Source: an uncultured Bilophila sp. (GTDB lineage Bacteria; Desulfobacterota; Desulfovibrionia; Desulfovibrionales; Desulfovibrionaceae). Taken from it: a stretch of DNA of 13,860 nucleotides. Under the pieces are notes generated by a model, which made no database searches, was not told the DNA's origin, and saw only the letters and a program-made list of their open reading frames with translations. The position numbers were made by a program, and so were the translations under genes. Positions 1 through 6,700 of this stretch are shown here, in pieces. How positions within the stretch are numbered: position 1 is the stretch's first letter; the number at the start of each line of letters is the position of its first letter. The stretch is taken from positions 1 through 13,860 of the forward strand of contig CABKMN010000059.1 of NCBI GenBank assembly GCA_902373525.1, in the 5' to 3' direction.

Positions 1-211
1 CTCCCCTCCCCCGAACCCCCTCCTCTCCTCCTTCAAAGACTTTCGACTGTATCGAATCCCTGTTCGGGAGTTTTCCCGGGGGATTGAGGGAGAAAAATCG
101 AGGGGGTTCTTTGGGTGAAACACCGGGGGACGCATCAATAAGGGCCAGACGACAAGCCGCCCGGCCCAGTATAGACCATTCCAAAAGTCTTGGGAGGGAG
201 AGAGGTGGGGT
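1..211. other. Left-edge spacer without a recognisable gene
   Basis: No convincing reading frame, tRNA or rRNA is visible here. The stretch opens with a nearly pure pyrimidine run on the + strand (1-31) and ends with purine-rich runs (190-225), so it is strongly strand-asymmetric. It lies downstream of the minus-strand dehydrogenase gene. If the polyamine cluster continues, the next gene would start beyond position 1. A frame open on the + strand from 84 runs antisense through the dehydrogenase and has no family features. Confidence 0.5.
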
Positions 212-266
212 TTGGGGAGGGGAGAGGGAAGCCCTTCTCCAGAAGGGTTCCCTCTCCCCTCCCCAA
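212..266 (-). terminator. Long hairpin downstream of the dehydrogenase gene
   Basis: The arms 212-238 and 241-266 pair almost perfectly over about 26 bp, with one bulged G at 231 and a two-base apex in the motif TTCTCCAGAA. It begins 21 nt after the stop codon of the minus-strand dehydrogenase. No clear U-tract follows on either strand, so it may stabilise or mark a 3' end rather than act as a classical intrinsic terminator. The apex is shared with the partial hairpin at the right end of the window. Confidence 0.6.
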
Positions 267-287
267 TATCTTCCTCCCCTTACCAAA

Positions 288-1475
288 CTATTCCTGCACG
301 ACCCAGGGGAGGCCGCGGAGGTTGAGCTGCTCCATGAACGGATCGGGATCGAGCTGTTCCATGTTCCAGACGCCGGGCCGCATCCACTTGCCGGTGACCA
401 TCATCATGGCGCCGATCATGGCGGGCACGCCGGTGGTGTAGGAAATGGCCTGACTGCCGACTTCGGCGTAGCAGGCCTCGTGATCGCAAATGTTGTAGAT
501 GTACGCCTTCTTTTCCTTGCCGTCCTTGACGCCCTGCATCAGACAGCCGATGCAGGTCTTGCCCTTGGTCAACGGGCCAAGGGAGGCCGGATCGGGCAGG
601 AGCTTGCCGAGGAACTGGATGGGCACGATCTGCTGGCCCTGAAATTCCACGGGCTCGATGCCGGTCATGCCGACGTTGCCGAGCACCTTGAGGTGGTTCA
701 GGTAGTTGTCGGAGAAGGTCATCCAGAAACGGGCGCGGCGGATGCCCTTGAGGTTCCGCACGAGGGACTCAAGCTCCTCGTGGTACATGAGGAAGCATTT
801 CTTCGGGCCGATGTTGTCCGGGAAATCGTAGGTCATGGACCAAGAGAGCGGATCGGTTTCCACCCACTCGCCGCGTTCCCAGTAACGGCCCCGTGCGGTC
901 ACTTCGCGGATGTTGATTTCGGGGTTGAAGTTCGTGGCGAAGGGCTGCCCGTGATCGCCCGCGTTGCAGTCGATGATGTCGAGCACATGGATTTCGTCGA
1001 ACAGGTGCTTCTGGGCGTAGGCCGCGAACACGTTGGTCACGCCGGGGTCAAAGCCGCTGCCGAGCAGGGCCATCAATCCGGCGTCCTTGAACTTCTGCTG
1101 GTAGGCCCACTGCCATTTGTACTCGAATTTCGCCACGTCCAGCGGTTCGTAGTTGGCGGTGTCCATGTAGTGCACGCCCGCTTCGAGGCAGGCGTCCATG
1201 ATCGTAAGGTCCTGATACGGCAGGGCCACGTTGATGACCATGACGGGCTTGTACCGCTTGATCAGCGCCACCAGCTCGGGCACGTCGTCGGCGTTGACGC
1301 GCGCCGTCTCGATGGTGCGGCCCGTGCGTTCCTTGATGCTCGCGGCGATGGCGTCGCACTTGGAAACCGTACGGCTCGCCAGCATGATCTCGGTGAACAC
1401 TTCGGGATTCTGCGCGCATTTGTGCGCCACCACGCTGCCGACGCCGCCCGCGCCGATGATGAGGACTCGTGCCAT
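288..1475 (-). CDS. Carboxynorspermidine/carboxyspermidine synthase-like dehydrogenase (saccharopine dehydrogenase family)
   Basis: The 395-residue protein begins with a Rossmann dinucleotide-binding motif, GAGGVG (residues 8-13). It continues with NVALPY (82-87) and the GFDPGVTN loop (141-148), typical of saccharopine-dehydrogenase-like enzymes. Length and pattern fit carboxynorspermidine synthase, which reductively condenses L-aspartate semialdehyde with putrescine or 1,3-diaminopropane using NADPH, in the cytoplasm. The assignment rests strongly on context: speA lies directly upstream on the same strand and supplies agmatine, the precursor of putrescine. A Shine-Dalgarno AAGGAGAG (1480-1487 on the + strand) sits 4-5 nt before the ATG. 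A GC hairpin (1491-1509) lies just above that site. A true lysine-pathway saccharopine dehydrogenase is the main alternative but is less likely next to speA. The expected partner decarboxylase NspC is not in the window. Confidence 0.85.
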   Translation of the reverse strand: MARVLIIGAGGVGSVVAHKCAQNPEVFTEIMLASRTVSKCDAIAASIKERTGRTIETARVNADDVPELVALIKRYKPVMVINVALPYQDLTIMDACLEAGVHYMDTANYEPLDVAKFEYKWQWAYQQKFKDAGLMALLGSGFDPGVTNVFAAYAQKHLFDEIHVLDIIDCNAGDHGQPFATNFNPEINIREVTARGRYWERGEWVETDPLSWSMTYDFPDNIGPKKCFLMYHEELESLVRNLKGIRRARFWMTFSDNYLNHLKVLGNVGMTGIEPVEFQGQQIVPIQFLGKLLPDPASLGPLTKGKTCIGCLMQGVKDGKEKKAYIYNICDHEACYAEVGSQAISYTTGVPAMIGAMMMVTGKWMRPGVWNMEQLDPDPFMEQLNLRGLPWVVQE

Positions 1476-1490
1476 AGTTCTCTCCTTTTC

Positions 1491-1540
1491 CCGGGGGCTC
1501 CGCCCCCGGCCCCCGCAAGGGACCGGCGGCCCCTTGACCC
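1491..1540 (+). repeat. Palindromic repeat module 2, copy A
   Basis: Two consecutive hairpins are visible. CCGGGGGC/GCCCCCGG pairs at 1491-1498 and 1502-1509 with a TCC loop. CAAGGG/CCCTTG pairs at 1516-1521 and 1531-1536. The order, the spacer between them and the trailing ACCC match the start of the block at 7375-7416, where the stem bases differ in a compensatory way. The module sits directly upstream of the dehydrogenase ribosome-binding site, so in the minus-strand mRNA it would be part of the leader. Confidence 0.75.
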
Positions 1541-1550
1541 GGCTTAATGG

Positions 1551-1624
1551 TCAATCACCGCTTTCCCGGCTGCGAAAACCCGTCTTTCGGCTTCCGTCCC
1601 CCGGAAACAGCATCAATCACCGCT
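1551..1624. repeat. 12-bp direct repeat pair (TCAATCACCGCT)
   Basis: The same 12-mer occurs at 1551-1562 and 1613-1624, with starts 62 bp apart, in the spacer between speA and the dehydrogenase gene. A small hairpin TTCCG/CGGAA (1592-1596, 1602-1606) lies between the copies. The pair could be the footprint of a small duplication or a tandem binding site; nothing in the sequence decides which. Confidence 0.5.
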
Positions 1625-1667
1625 CCGGACCTCCCTCAGGGCGGCAAGGGAATCGATGCCGTCCTTT

Positions 1668-1736
1668 CGAGGGGGTCCGGGGGGAATCATTCCCCCCGGC
1701 GGGGTCAAGGGGGGAGCCCCTTGCCGCCGGAGGCAT
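1668..1736 (+). repeat. Palindromic repeat module 1, copy A
   Basis: A perfect 10-bp stem CCGGGGGGAA/TTCCCCCCGG (1677-1686, 1690-1699, loop TCA) is followed by CAAGGGG/CCCCTTG (1706-1712, 1717-1723) and the end GCCGCCGGAGGCAT. It stops one base before the stop codon of speA. The copy at 7597-7668 has the same layout. On the speA mRNA this would be a strong 3' hairpin pair, so it could attenuate transcription or protect the transcript before the dehydrogenase gene. Confidence 0.85.
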
Positions 1737-1737
1737 G

Positions 1738-3660
1738 CTACCGTTCGAAATACGTGTAGCCGCGAAGGCCGTCTTCGAACGTTTGCAGGATTTTGTAGCG
1801 TTCCGAAGGCGTGATGCGCTTTTCGCGCACGGCGCGTTCGGCGGCTTCGCGCAGGTCTTCGAGGATGCGCCGGGGCTCGTACTCCACATAGTCGAGGATG
1901 TCGGCCACGGAGTCGCCCCGGATTTCCCGGACGAACTGGTAGGAACCGTCCTCACTGATGCGGATGGACACGACGTTCGTGTCCCCGAGCAGGTTGTGCA
2001 GGTCGCCGAGCGTTTCCTGATACGCGCCCACGAGGAAGACGCCGAGATAGTATTCGTCGCCGTCCACAAGGGGATGCAGATCAAGCGACGTGCGCATGCC
2101 CTGCGGGTCGATGAACTTGTCGATCCGCCCGTCGCTGTCGCAGGTGATGTCCGAGATGACCGCCTTGCGCGACGGGAATTCCGCCAGCCGATGCACCGGC
2201 ATCACCGGGAAAAGCTGGTCGATGGCCCACGCGTCGGGAAGCGACTGGAACACGCTGAAATTGCCGTAATAGATGTCCGCAAGGGAACTGTCGATGTCCG
2301 CCAGTTCCTTGGGCGTGTGTTTGAGCTTTTCCTTTTCTTCCGAGATGCGGTTGATGATCGCCCAGAAATACTTGTCCGCGAGGGTCCGCTGACGGAGCGT
2401 CACGCGCCCGGTGATGAAAAGCTGGCGCATTTCGTCCCGGTAGTAGATGGCGTCGTTGTAGCATTCCTGAAGATTGCGGACCGTCAGGCCCTGCAACGTC
2501 TCGCGGAGGTTGACCACCGGTTCCGGCGCGTCCTCGGGCAGCACTTCGGGGATGCTCTCGCCCGTCTCCGCGATGCTCACGTCAAGGATGTTGAAGAGAA
2601 GGATGGAATAGTAGGCCACGGTGGCGCGGCCCGATTCCGTCACGATGTGCGGGTGCTCGATGCCCTGCTGGTCGAGGATGGTCATGACCGCTTCCACGAC
2701 GTCGGTACAGTATTCGTCCATCGAGTAGTTGCGGCTGCTTACATAGTTGGTGTGCGAGCCGTCGTAGTCCACGGCGAGACCGCCGCCGAGGTCGAGATAG
2801 CCCATCTTCGCACCTTCCTGCACGAGGCCCGCGTAGACGCGGGTGCTCTCCATGACGGCGGTGCGGATGTCGCGGATGTTGGGCACCTGCGAACCGAGGT
2901 GATAGTGCAGGAGCCGCAGGCAGTCGAGCATGTCGGCCTGTTTCAGGGTGTCCACGATGTCCACGATCTGCGCGGTGGTCAGGCCGAAGGCGGAACGCTC
3001 GCCGCAGGACCCGGCCCAATGGCCGCTGCCCTTGGTGATCAGCTTGACGCGCACGCCGAGGAGCGGGCGTACGCCGAGCGCGCGGGAACGTTCGAGGATC
3101 AGTTCCAGCTCGCCGGGCATTTCCATGACGAAGATGCACTTGAAGCCCATACGCACGGCGGAGAGGCCGAGGTCGATGAATTCCTCGTCCTTGTAGCCGT
3201 TGCAGATGAGGCAGGCTTCCTCGTCCCGAAGCTGGGAAATGGCGGAGATGAGTTCGGCCTTGGAGCCGACTTCCAGACCGTGATGATAGCGCGAGCCGAA
3301 CTGGGCGATCTTCTCGACCGTGTGCTGCTGCTGATTCACCTTGATGGGGAACACGCCCCGGTATTCGCCCTTGTAGCCGAGCGAGGCGATGGCCTTGCGG
3401 AAGGACTCGTGCAGCAGGGCGATCTGGGAATCGAGAATGTTTTCGATGCGCAACAGGACCGGCATGTCGTAGCCGCGTTCGCGCATGCCCCGGATGACCT
3501 CGGGGACGCTGACGGCCACGCCCTTGTTGTTGCCGGAAGGATACACCACGACGTCGCCCTCGGGCGAAACGCCGAAATAGCCGGCCCCCCAGTTGCGGAT
3601 GCCGTACAGCTCGGTGGAATCTTCCACACTCCATTGCTGGAGGGTGCGCTTTATCGCCAC
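1738..3660 (-). CDS. speA: Biosynthetic arginine decarboxylase
   Basis: This PLP-dependent enzyme converts L-arginine to agmatine and CO2, the first step from arginine to putrescine and spermidine. Numbered from the chosen GTG (640 aa), the visible landmarks are the WGAGYF start motif (from residue 24), PIKVNQ with the PLP lysine K107, the YHLGSQ segment, GGGLAVDY (292-299), ESGR (342-345), the conserved CDSD (507-510), GAYQE (545-549) and DLHNLLGD (553-560). Length is normal for SpeA. The frame stays open upstream to 3870, but the extra 70 residues are Arg/Ser-rich and unlike the family. A GAGAGG site (3670-3675 on the + strand) precedes the GTG by 9 nt, and no ATG lies between. A promoter at 3895-3924 and a repeat module directly after the stop frame the gene. 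The dehydrogenase downstream completes a polyamine gene pair. Confidence 0.96.
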   Translation of the reverse strand: MAIKRTLQQWSVEDSTELYGIRNWGAGYFGVSPEGDVVVYPSGNNKGVAVSVPEVIRGMRERGYDMPVLLRIENILDSQIALLHESFRKAIASLGYKGEYRGVFPIKVNQQQHTVEKIAQFGSRYHHGLEVGSKAELISAISQLRDEEACLICNGYKDEEFIDLGLSAVRMGFKCIFVMEMPGELELILERSRALGVRPLLGVRVKLITKGSGHWAGSCGERSAFGLTTAQIVDIVDTLKQADMLDCLRLLHYHLGSQVPNIRDIRTAVMESTRVYAGLVQEGAKMGYLDLGGGLAVDYDGSHTNYVSSRNYSMDEYCTDVVEAVMTILDQQGIEHPHIVTESGRATVAYYSILLFNILDVSIAETGESIPEVLPEDAPEPVVNLRETLQGLTVRNLQECYNDAIYYRDEMRQLFITGRVTLRQRTLADKYFWAIINRISEEKEKLKHTPKELADIDSSLADIYYGNFSVFQSLPDAWAIDQLFPVMPVHRLAEFPSRKAVISDITCDSDGRIDKFIDPQGMRTSLDLHPLVDGDEYYLGVFLVGAYQETLGDLHNLLGDTNVVSIRISEDGSYQFVREIRGDSVADILDYVEYEPRRILEDLREAAERAVREKRITPSERYKILQTFEDGLRGYTYFER

Positions 3661-3669
3661 GTAACGGAA

Positions 3670-3675
3670 CCTCTC
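3670..3675 (-). promoter_or_regulatory. Ribosome-binding site deciding the GTG start of speA
   Basis: GAGAGG on the minus strand is 9 nt upstream of GTG 3660. It favours a 640-residue SpeA over the 710-residue frame that begins at GTG 3870, which has no visible Shine-Dalgarno sequence. The spacing is slightly long, so the site is good but not perfect. Confidence 0.6.
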
Positions 3676-3778
3676 AAGGTAATCGGTTAACGAAGCCGGA
3701 TTCCCGGCCCTGCGGGACAGCTGTGCGCGGTTCCGCAGCCCTGATACGCCGTTTGCGCGGCCACGGGGTGACGGTTCC

Positions 3779-3800
3779 GCGCCGTTTTCGTGAACGGCGC
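3779..3800 (-). promoter_or_regulatory. Hairpin in the speA leader
   Basis: GCGCCGTT (3779-3786) and AACGGCGC (3793-3800) form a perfect 8-bp stem with a 6-nt loop. A weaker outer pair TTCC/GGAA lies at 3775-3778 and 3807-3810. Further inverted repeats in the same leader are CTGCGG/CCGCAG (3710-3715, 3733-3738) and GCCGG/CCGGC (3695-3699, 3704-3708), the last only 20 nt above the ribosome-binding site. I recognise no known riboswitch family. Confidence 0.45.
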
Positions 3801-3894
3801 GCGCCCGGAAGGAAGAACGCCCCGTTTCCTCGGGAGAAAATCCGGGGGAGCCGGGGCGCAGCACGTACACAAAAAACGATGTCGACTGGTGGGG

Positions 3895-3924
3895 ATGGTA
3901 CCTTCAAAAAGGCAATATTGTCAA
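3895..3924 (-). promoter_or_regulatory. Candidate sigma70 promoter of speA
   Basis: On the minus strand a perfect -35 TTGACA (3919-3924) is followed 18 bp later by a -10 TACCAT (3895-3900, 4 of 6 consensus bases). Transcription would start near 3888, leaving a leader of about 230 nt before the GTG. It is the best promoter match in the 499-bp spacer between speA and the ABC importer. Confidence 0.6.
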
Positions 3925-4159
3925 CAGGGCACGCCGGAACGCACGGGTCCCCGGACACCTTTTCCGCACGGGCTTTCCGCCCATCCCGGCCTGGACGGGA
4001 AGCCGGTCCGGCATGATTGCGCGGCACAGCCATCTGTGTTAGGAGAAAGGTTTGGAATCAGCCGGACTTCCGAACCGGCGGGTTCCATAATCCGTCCTGT
4101 GTTTCCTGTCCGGTTTCTGGTGCAGTTTTGACCACGCCCAACCCTCAGTGAGGAAAAAA
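3925..4159. other. Upstream region of the ABC importer, no clear promoter
   Basis: This part of the divergent spacer should hold the importer promoter, but I see only weak candidates. CATAAT at 4086-4091 resembles a -10 box and lacks a matching -35. TTGCGC at 4017-4022 with TAGGAG at 4040-4045 has good spacing but a poor -10. A small hairpin GAACC/GGTTC lies at 4072-4085. No gene is supported here. Confidence 0.3.
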
Positions 4160-4912
4160 ATGAAACGGAACGCTCTTCGTTGGCTCGGAGCCCTGCTGCT
4201 CTCCGTCACCCTTGCCGCCCCCGCCATGGCCGCCGGCAAGCACCTCATCAACGGCATCGACGCCAACTATCCGCCGTTCGCCTATGTGGACGAAACCGGC
4301 AAGCCCGCCGGCTTCGACGTCGATTCCATGAACTGGATCGCCAAGAAGATGGGCTTCACCGTGGAGCACAAGCCGATGGACTGGGACGGCATCATCCCCG
4401 CGCTTCTCGCCAAGAAGATCGACATGGTCTGTTCCGGCATGAGCGTCAGCCCCGAACGCAAGGCGCAGGCCGCCTTCTCCGATCCCTACTGGACCATCCG
4501 CAAGATTTTCATCACCAAGAAGGGCTCCAAGGTCACCGAAGACCAGATTTACAACGGCAAGATCAAGCTCGGCGTGCAGCGCGGCACCAACGAGCATGAA
4601 ATGCTCCAGCAGGCGCAGGCCGAAAAGAAGTACAACTACCAGCTCCGCTTCTACGATTCCGGCCCCATGGCCATTGAAGACCTCCTGAACGGCCGCATCG
4701 ACGCCATCGGCCTCGACAGCGCCCCCGCCGAAGACGCCATGCGCAAGGGCAAGCCCGTGCAGGAAGTGGGCGTGTTCGGCAGCGACGAATTCGCCGTGGC
4801 CATCCGCAAGGACGACGCCGAAACCATGAAGCTCGTCAACGAAGGCTACAAGCTGCTCAAGGCCGATCCCTACTGGAAGGAACTGCAGACCAAGTACCTC
4901 GGCGACAAGTAA
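4160..4912 (+). CDS. Periplasmic amino-acid-binding protein of an ABC importer (SBP_bac_3 family)
   Basis: The 250-residue precursor has a Sec signal peptide (basic MKR, hydrophobic core, AMA-A cleavage site after about residue 24). A family-3 solute-binding domain follows. Family landmarks are the GFDVD segment, SPERKAQAAFSDPY with the arginine (R100) that usually holds the ligand carboxylate, the GVQRGT phosphate-loop-like turn (G142-T143), and a late aspartate (D186) in the position that contacts the ligand amino group. ATG 4160 is preferred over an in-frame GTG at 4148 because GAGG (4150-4153) lies 6 nt before it and overlaps the GTG. It would capture a polar amino acid and pass it to the permeases coded downstream. 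Arginine is an attractive ligand given divergent speA, but the sequence does not prove it. Confidence 0.93.
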   Translation: MKRNALRWLGALLLSVTLAAPAMAAGKHLINGIDANYPPFAYVDETGKPAGFDVDSMNWIAKKMGFTVEHKPMDWDGIIPALLAKKIDMVCSGMSVSPERKAQAAFSDPYWTIRKIFITKKGSKVTEDQIYNGKIKLGVQRGTNEHEMLQQAQAEKKYNYQLRFYDSGPMAIEDLLNGRIDAIGLDSAPAEDAMRKGKPVQEVGVFGSDEFAVAIRKDDAETMKLVNEGYKLLKADPYWKELQTKYLGDK

Positions 4913-4921
4913 CGACGTCTG

Positions 4922-4947
4922 CGCCGGAGGCCCAACGGCCTCCGGCG
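4922..4947 (+). terminator. Hairpin after the binding-protein gene
   Basis: CGCCGGAGGCC (4922-4932) and GGCCTCCGGCG (4937-4947) form a perfect 11-bp stem with a CAAC loop, starting 10 nt after the stop codon, and are followed by TTCTC rather than a full U-tract. In binding-protein operons such structures often give partial termination or mRNA protection, so that the binding protein is made in excess of the permeases. That role is inferred here. Confidence 0.7.
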
Positions 4948-4981
4948 TTCTCAACGCTTCGAGATCGCACATGAAAGGTCC

Positions 4982-5087
4982 GGCGACGCGGAGGGATGTC
5001 CTCCGCCGTCGCCGCCTTGCTGTCAGGGCTTCCCTCTTCGGGAAGACTGGCGTATGCTGAAACGCTTTTCGCGGGGAACGTTTCCCC
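4982..5087 (+). repeat. Three further stem-loops before the permease gene
   Basis: Three inverted repeats follow the first hairpin. The first is a 13-14 bp stem with one bulge (4982-4994 with 5000-5013). The second is CTTCCC/GGGAAG (5029-5034, 5040-5045). The third is GGGGAA/TTCCCC (5073-5078, 5082-5087). Together with 4922-4947 they fill most of the 220-bp gap. The arms differ, so this is a ladder of stem-loops rather than a sequence repeat. Confidence 0.6.
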
Positions 5088-5132
5088 TCCCCTTTGCGGG
5101 CACCCACCCTCAACCTCGTTCCGTGAGTCGCG

Positions 5133-5822
5133 ATGCTGGAAATAGTGGACAAAATCCCGGTTATCCTGAACGCCCTGCCCTACATCCTTCAGGGCGGCGT
5201 GGTAACCATCATCACCGTCATCGGCGCTCTGGCGCTCGGGCTCTGCATCGGCATTCCCCTCGCGGTGTTTCAGGTGTACGGCCCCGCCTTCATCCGGCGC
5301 ATCATCGGCGTCTACGTCTGGTTCTTCCGGGGGATGCCCATCCTGCTCCTGCTGTTCCTCTTCTACTTCGGGCTGTTCGAGGTCATCGGGCTGAACCTTT
5401 CCACCATCACGGCCTCCTGCCTCGTGCTCGGGATGGCGAGCGCGGCCTACCAGTCCCAGATTTTCCGCGGCTCCATCGAGACGCTCCCGGTGGGGCAGCT
5501 GCGCGCGGCCCGCGCCCTCGGCATGAGCGACGGGCAGGCCATCCGCTGCATCATCCTCCCGCAGGCCCTGCGCCTGTCCATTCCCGGCTGGTCCAACGAA
5601 TTTTCCATCCTGCTCAAGGACTCGGCCCTGTGCTTCGTCCTCGGGACCCCGGAAATCATGGCCCGCACCCACTTCGTGGCCTCGCGGACCTACGAGCACC
5701 TGCCGCTCTACATCACGGCGGGCCTGTTGTACTTCGTCATCACCCTTGTGGGCGTGCATCTGCTGCGGATGCTGGAACGCAAGGTCCATATTCCCGGTTA
5801 CGCCGTCAGCGGCTCCATGTGA
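5133..5822 (+). CDS. Amino-acid ABC importer permease (HisM/GlnP type), first subunit
   Basis: This 229-residue membrane protein has hydrophobic segments at about residues 20-46, 60-86, 90-106 and 188-212. It carries the EAA-type cytoplasmic loop that docks on the ATPase: AARALG (125-130) followed by ILP (141-143) and PG (151-152). The FRGMP motif (66-70) is typical of polar amino-acid permeases. It probably forms a heterodimer with the second permease coded after the ATPase. The ribosome-binding site is weak (GTGAG, 5123-5127). Its TGA stop lies next to the GAGG site of the ATPase gene, which suggests coupled translation. Confidence 0.93.
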   Translation: MLEIVDKIPVILNALPYILQGGVVTIITVIGALALGLCIGIPLAVFQVYGPAFIRRIIGVYVWFFRGMPILLLLFLFYFGLFEVIGLNLSTITASCLVLGMASAAYQSQIFRGSIETLPVGQLRAARALGMSDGQAIRCIILPQALRLSIPGWSNEFSILLKDSALCFVLGTPEIMARTHFVASRTYEHLPLYITAGLLYFVITLVGVHLLRMLERKVHIPGYAVSGSM

Positions 5823-5833
5823 GGCACGTCACC

Positions 5834-6697
5834 ATGAACACCACCCCCATCCTGCGCGCCACCAACATCGTCAAGAAACTCGGCGGCAAAACGATCCTCA
5901 ACGACGTGTCCCTCGATGTGCACAAGGGCGACGTGAAGGTGGTCATCGGCCCCTCCGGCGCGGGCAAGAGCACCTTTCTCCAGTGCCTGAACTACCTCCT
6001 GCCCCCGGACGGCGGCGACATCTGGCTCGAAGGGAACAAGGTCAACGCCAAAGACACCAGGGCCCTGTGTCGCCTCCGGCAGCAGGTCGGGATGATCTTT
6101 CAGGACTTCAACCTGTTCGATCACCTCACCGCCGAAGAGAACGTCTCCATCGCGCTCCGCAAGGTCATGGGCTTCACCAAGGCGCAGGCCCGCGACCGCG
6201 CGCTCACCGAACTGAGCCGCGTGGGCCTCGGCAAGCGCGCCGCGCTCTATCCGGCCCAGCTTTCCGGCGGGCAGAAGCAGCGCGTCGCCATCGCCCGCGC
6301 CCTCGCCATGGACCCCAAGGTCATGCTCCTCGACGAGCCCACCTCCGCCCTCGATCCCGAGCTGGTCGGCGAAGTGCTCTCGGTCATCCGCGACCTCGCG
6401 GACGGCGGCATGACGATGATCATGGCGACCCACCAGATGGACTTCGCCCGCGCCCTCGCCACGGACATCCTGTTCATGGAGCAGGGCAAGATCATCGAAC
6501 AGGGCGCGCCCGACATCCTGCTGGCCCCCGGCTCCGGCACGCGCACCAGCGACTTCTGCGGCAAGCTCTTCGACATGCGGGCCGGAAAGCCCGAGGAACC
6601 CACCGTCAGCGAACTGCTCACCGGCGATCTGTCCCACGACATCACGGACGACGGCAGCGAATCGTCCATGGCTCCAACCGCCCCGAAAGAGGACTAG
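5834..6697 (+). CDS. Amino-acid ABC importer ATP-binding protein (GlnQ/HisP type)
   Basis: The 287-residue cytoplasmic ATPase powers the importer. Walker A is GPSGAGKST (39-47), the Q-loop glutamine is Q90, the signature LSGGQ is at 143-147, Walker B ends in LLDEP with D167-E168, and the switch histidine is H200. The frame is open further upstream, but homology starts at MNTTPILRATNIVKK. The ATG is preceded by GAGG (5821-5824), which overlaps the stop of the first permease gene. Compared with typical family members of about 240-250 residues, the protein has an extra tail of roughly 35-40 mostly acidic residues (from about 250) without recognisable features. Confidence 0.95.
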   Translation: MNTTPILRATNIVKKLGGKTILNDVSLDVHKGDVKVVIGPSGAGKSTFLQCLNYLLPPDGGDIWLEGNKVNAKDTRALCRLRQQVGMIFQDFNLFDHLTAEENVSIALRKVMGFTKAQARDRALTELSRVGLGKRAALYPAQLSGGQKQRVAIARALAMDPKVMLLDEPTSALDPELVGEVLSVIRDLADGGMTMIMATHQMDFARALATDILFMEQGKIIEQGAPDILLAPGSGTRTSDFCGKLFDMRAGKPEEPTVSELLTGDLSHDITDDGSESSMAPTAPKED

Positions 6698-6700
6698 CCG

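Noticed and set aside
30..80. A possible tRNA T-arm (ATCGAATCC) near the left edge
   Set aside because: The flanking bases do not form the 5-bp T stem, and no anticodon or acceptor arms can be found.
1231..3690. An 819-codon open frame on the + strand opposite speA
   Set aside because: It is antisense to a clearly recognisable SpeA and rich in His, Val and Asp in the way of complementary frames of GC-rich genes; no family motif.
3661..3870. A 70-residue N-terminal extension of SpeA
   Set aside because: Arg/Ser-rich sequence unlike the family, no ribosome-binding site at GTG 3870, and a better site before GTG 3660. Not fully excluded, so it is kept as a question under the leader finding.
4053..4090. 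A 12-codon leader peptide frame from TTG after AGGAG, before the binding-protein gene
   Set aside because: A TTG start, no run of one amino acid and no clear attenuator downstream; too short to support.
4110..4135. A sigma54-like promoter (TGGTGC) upstream of the importer
   Set aside because: The GC element at -12 is not at the required distance.
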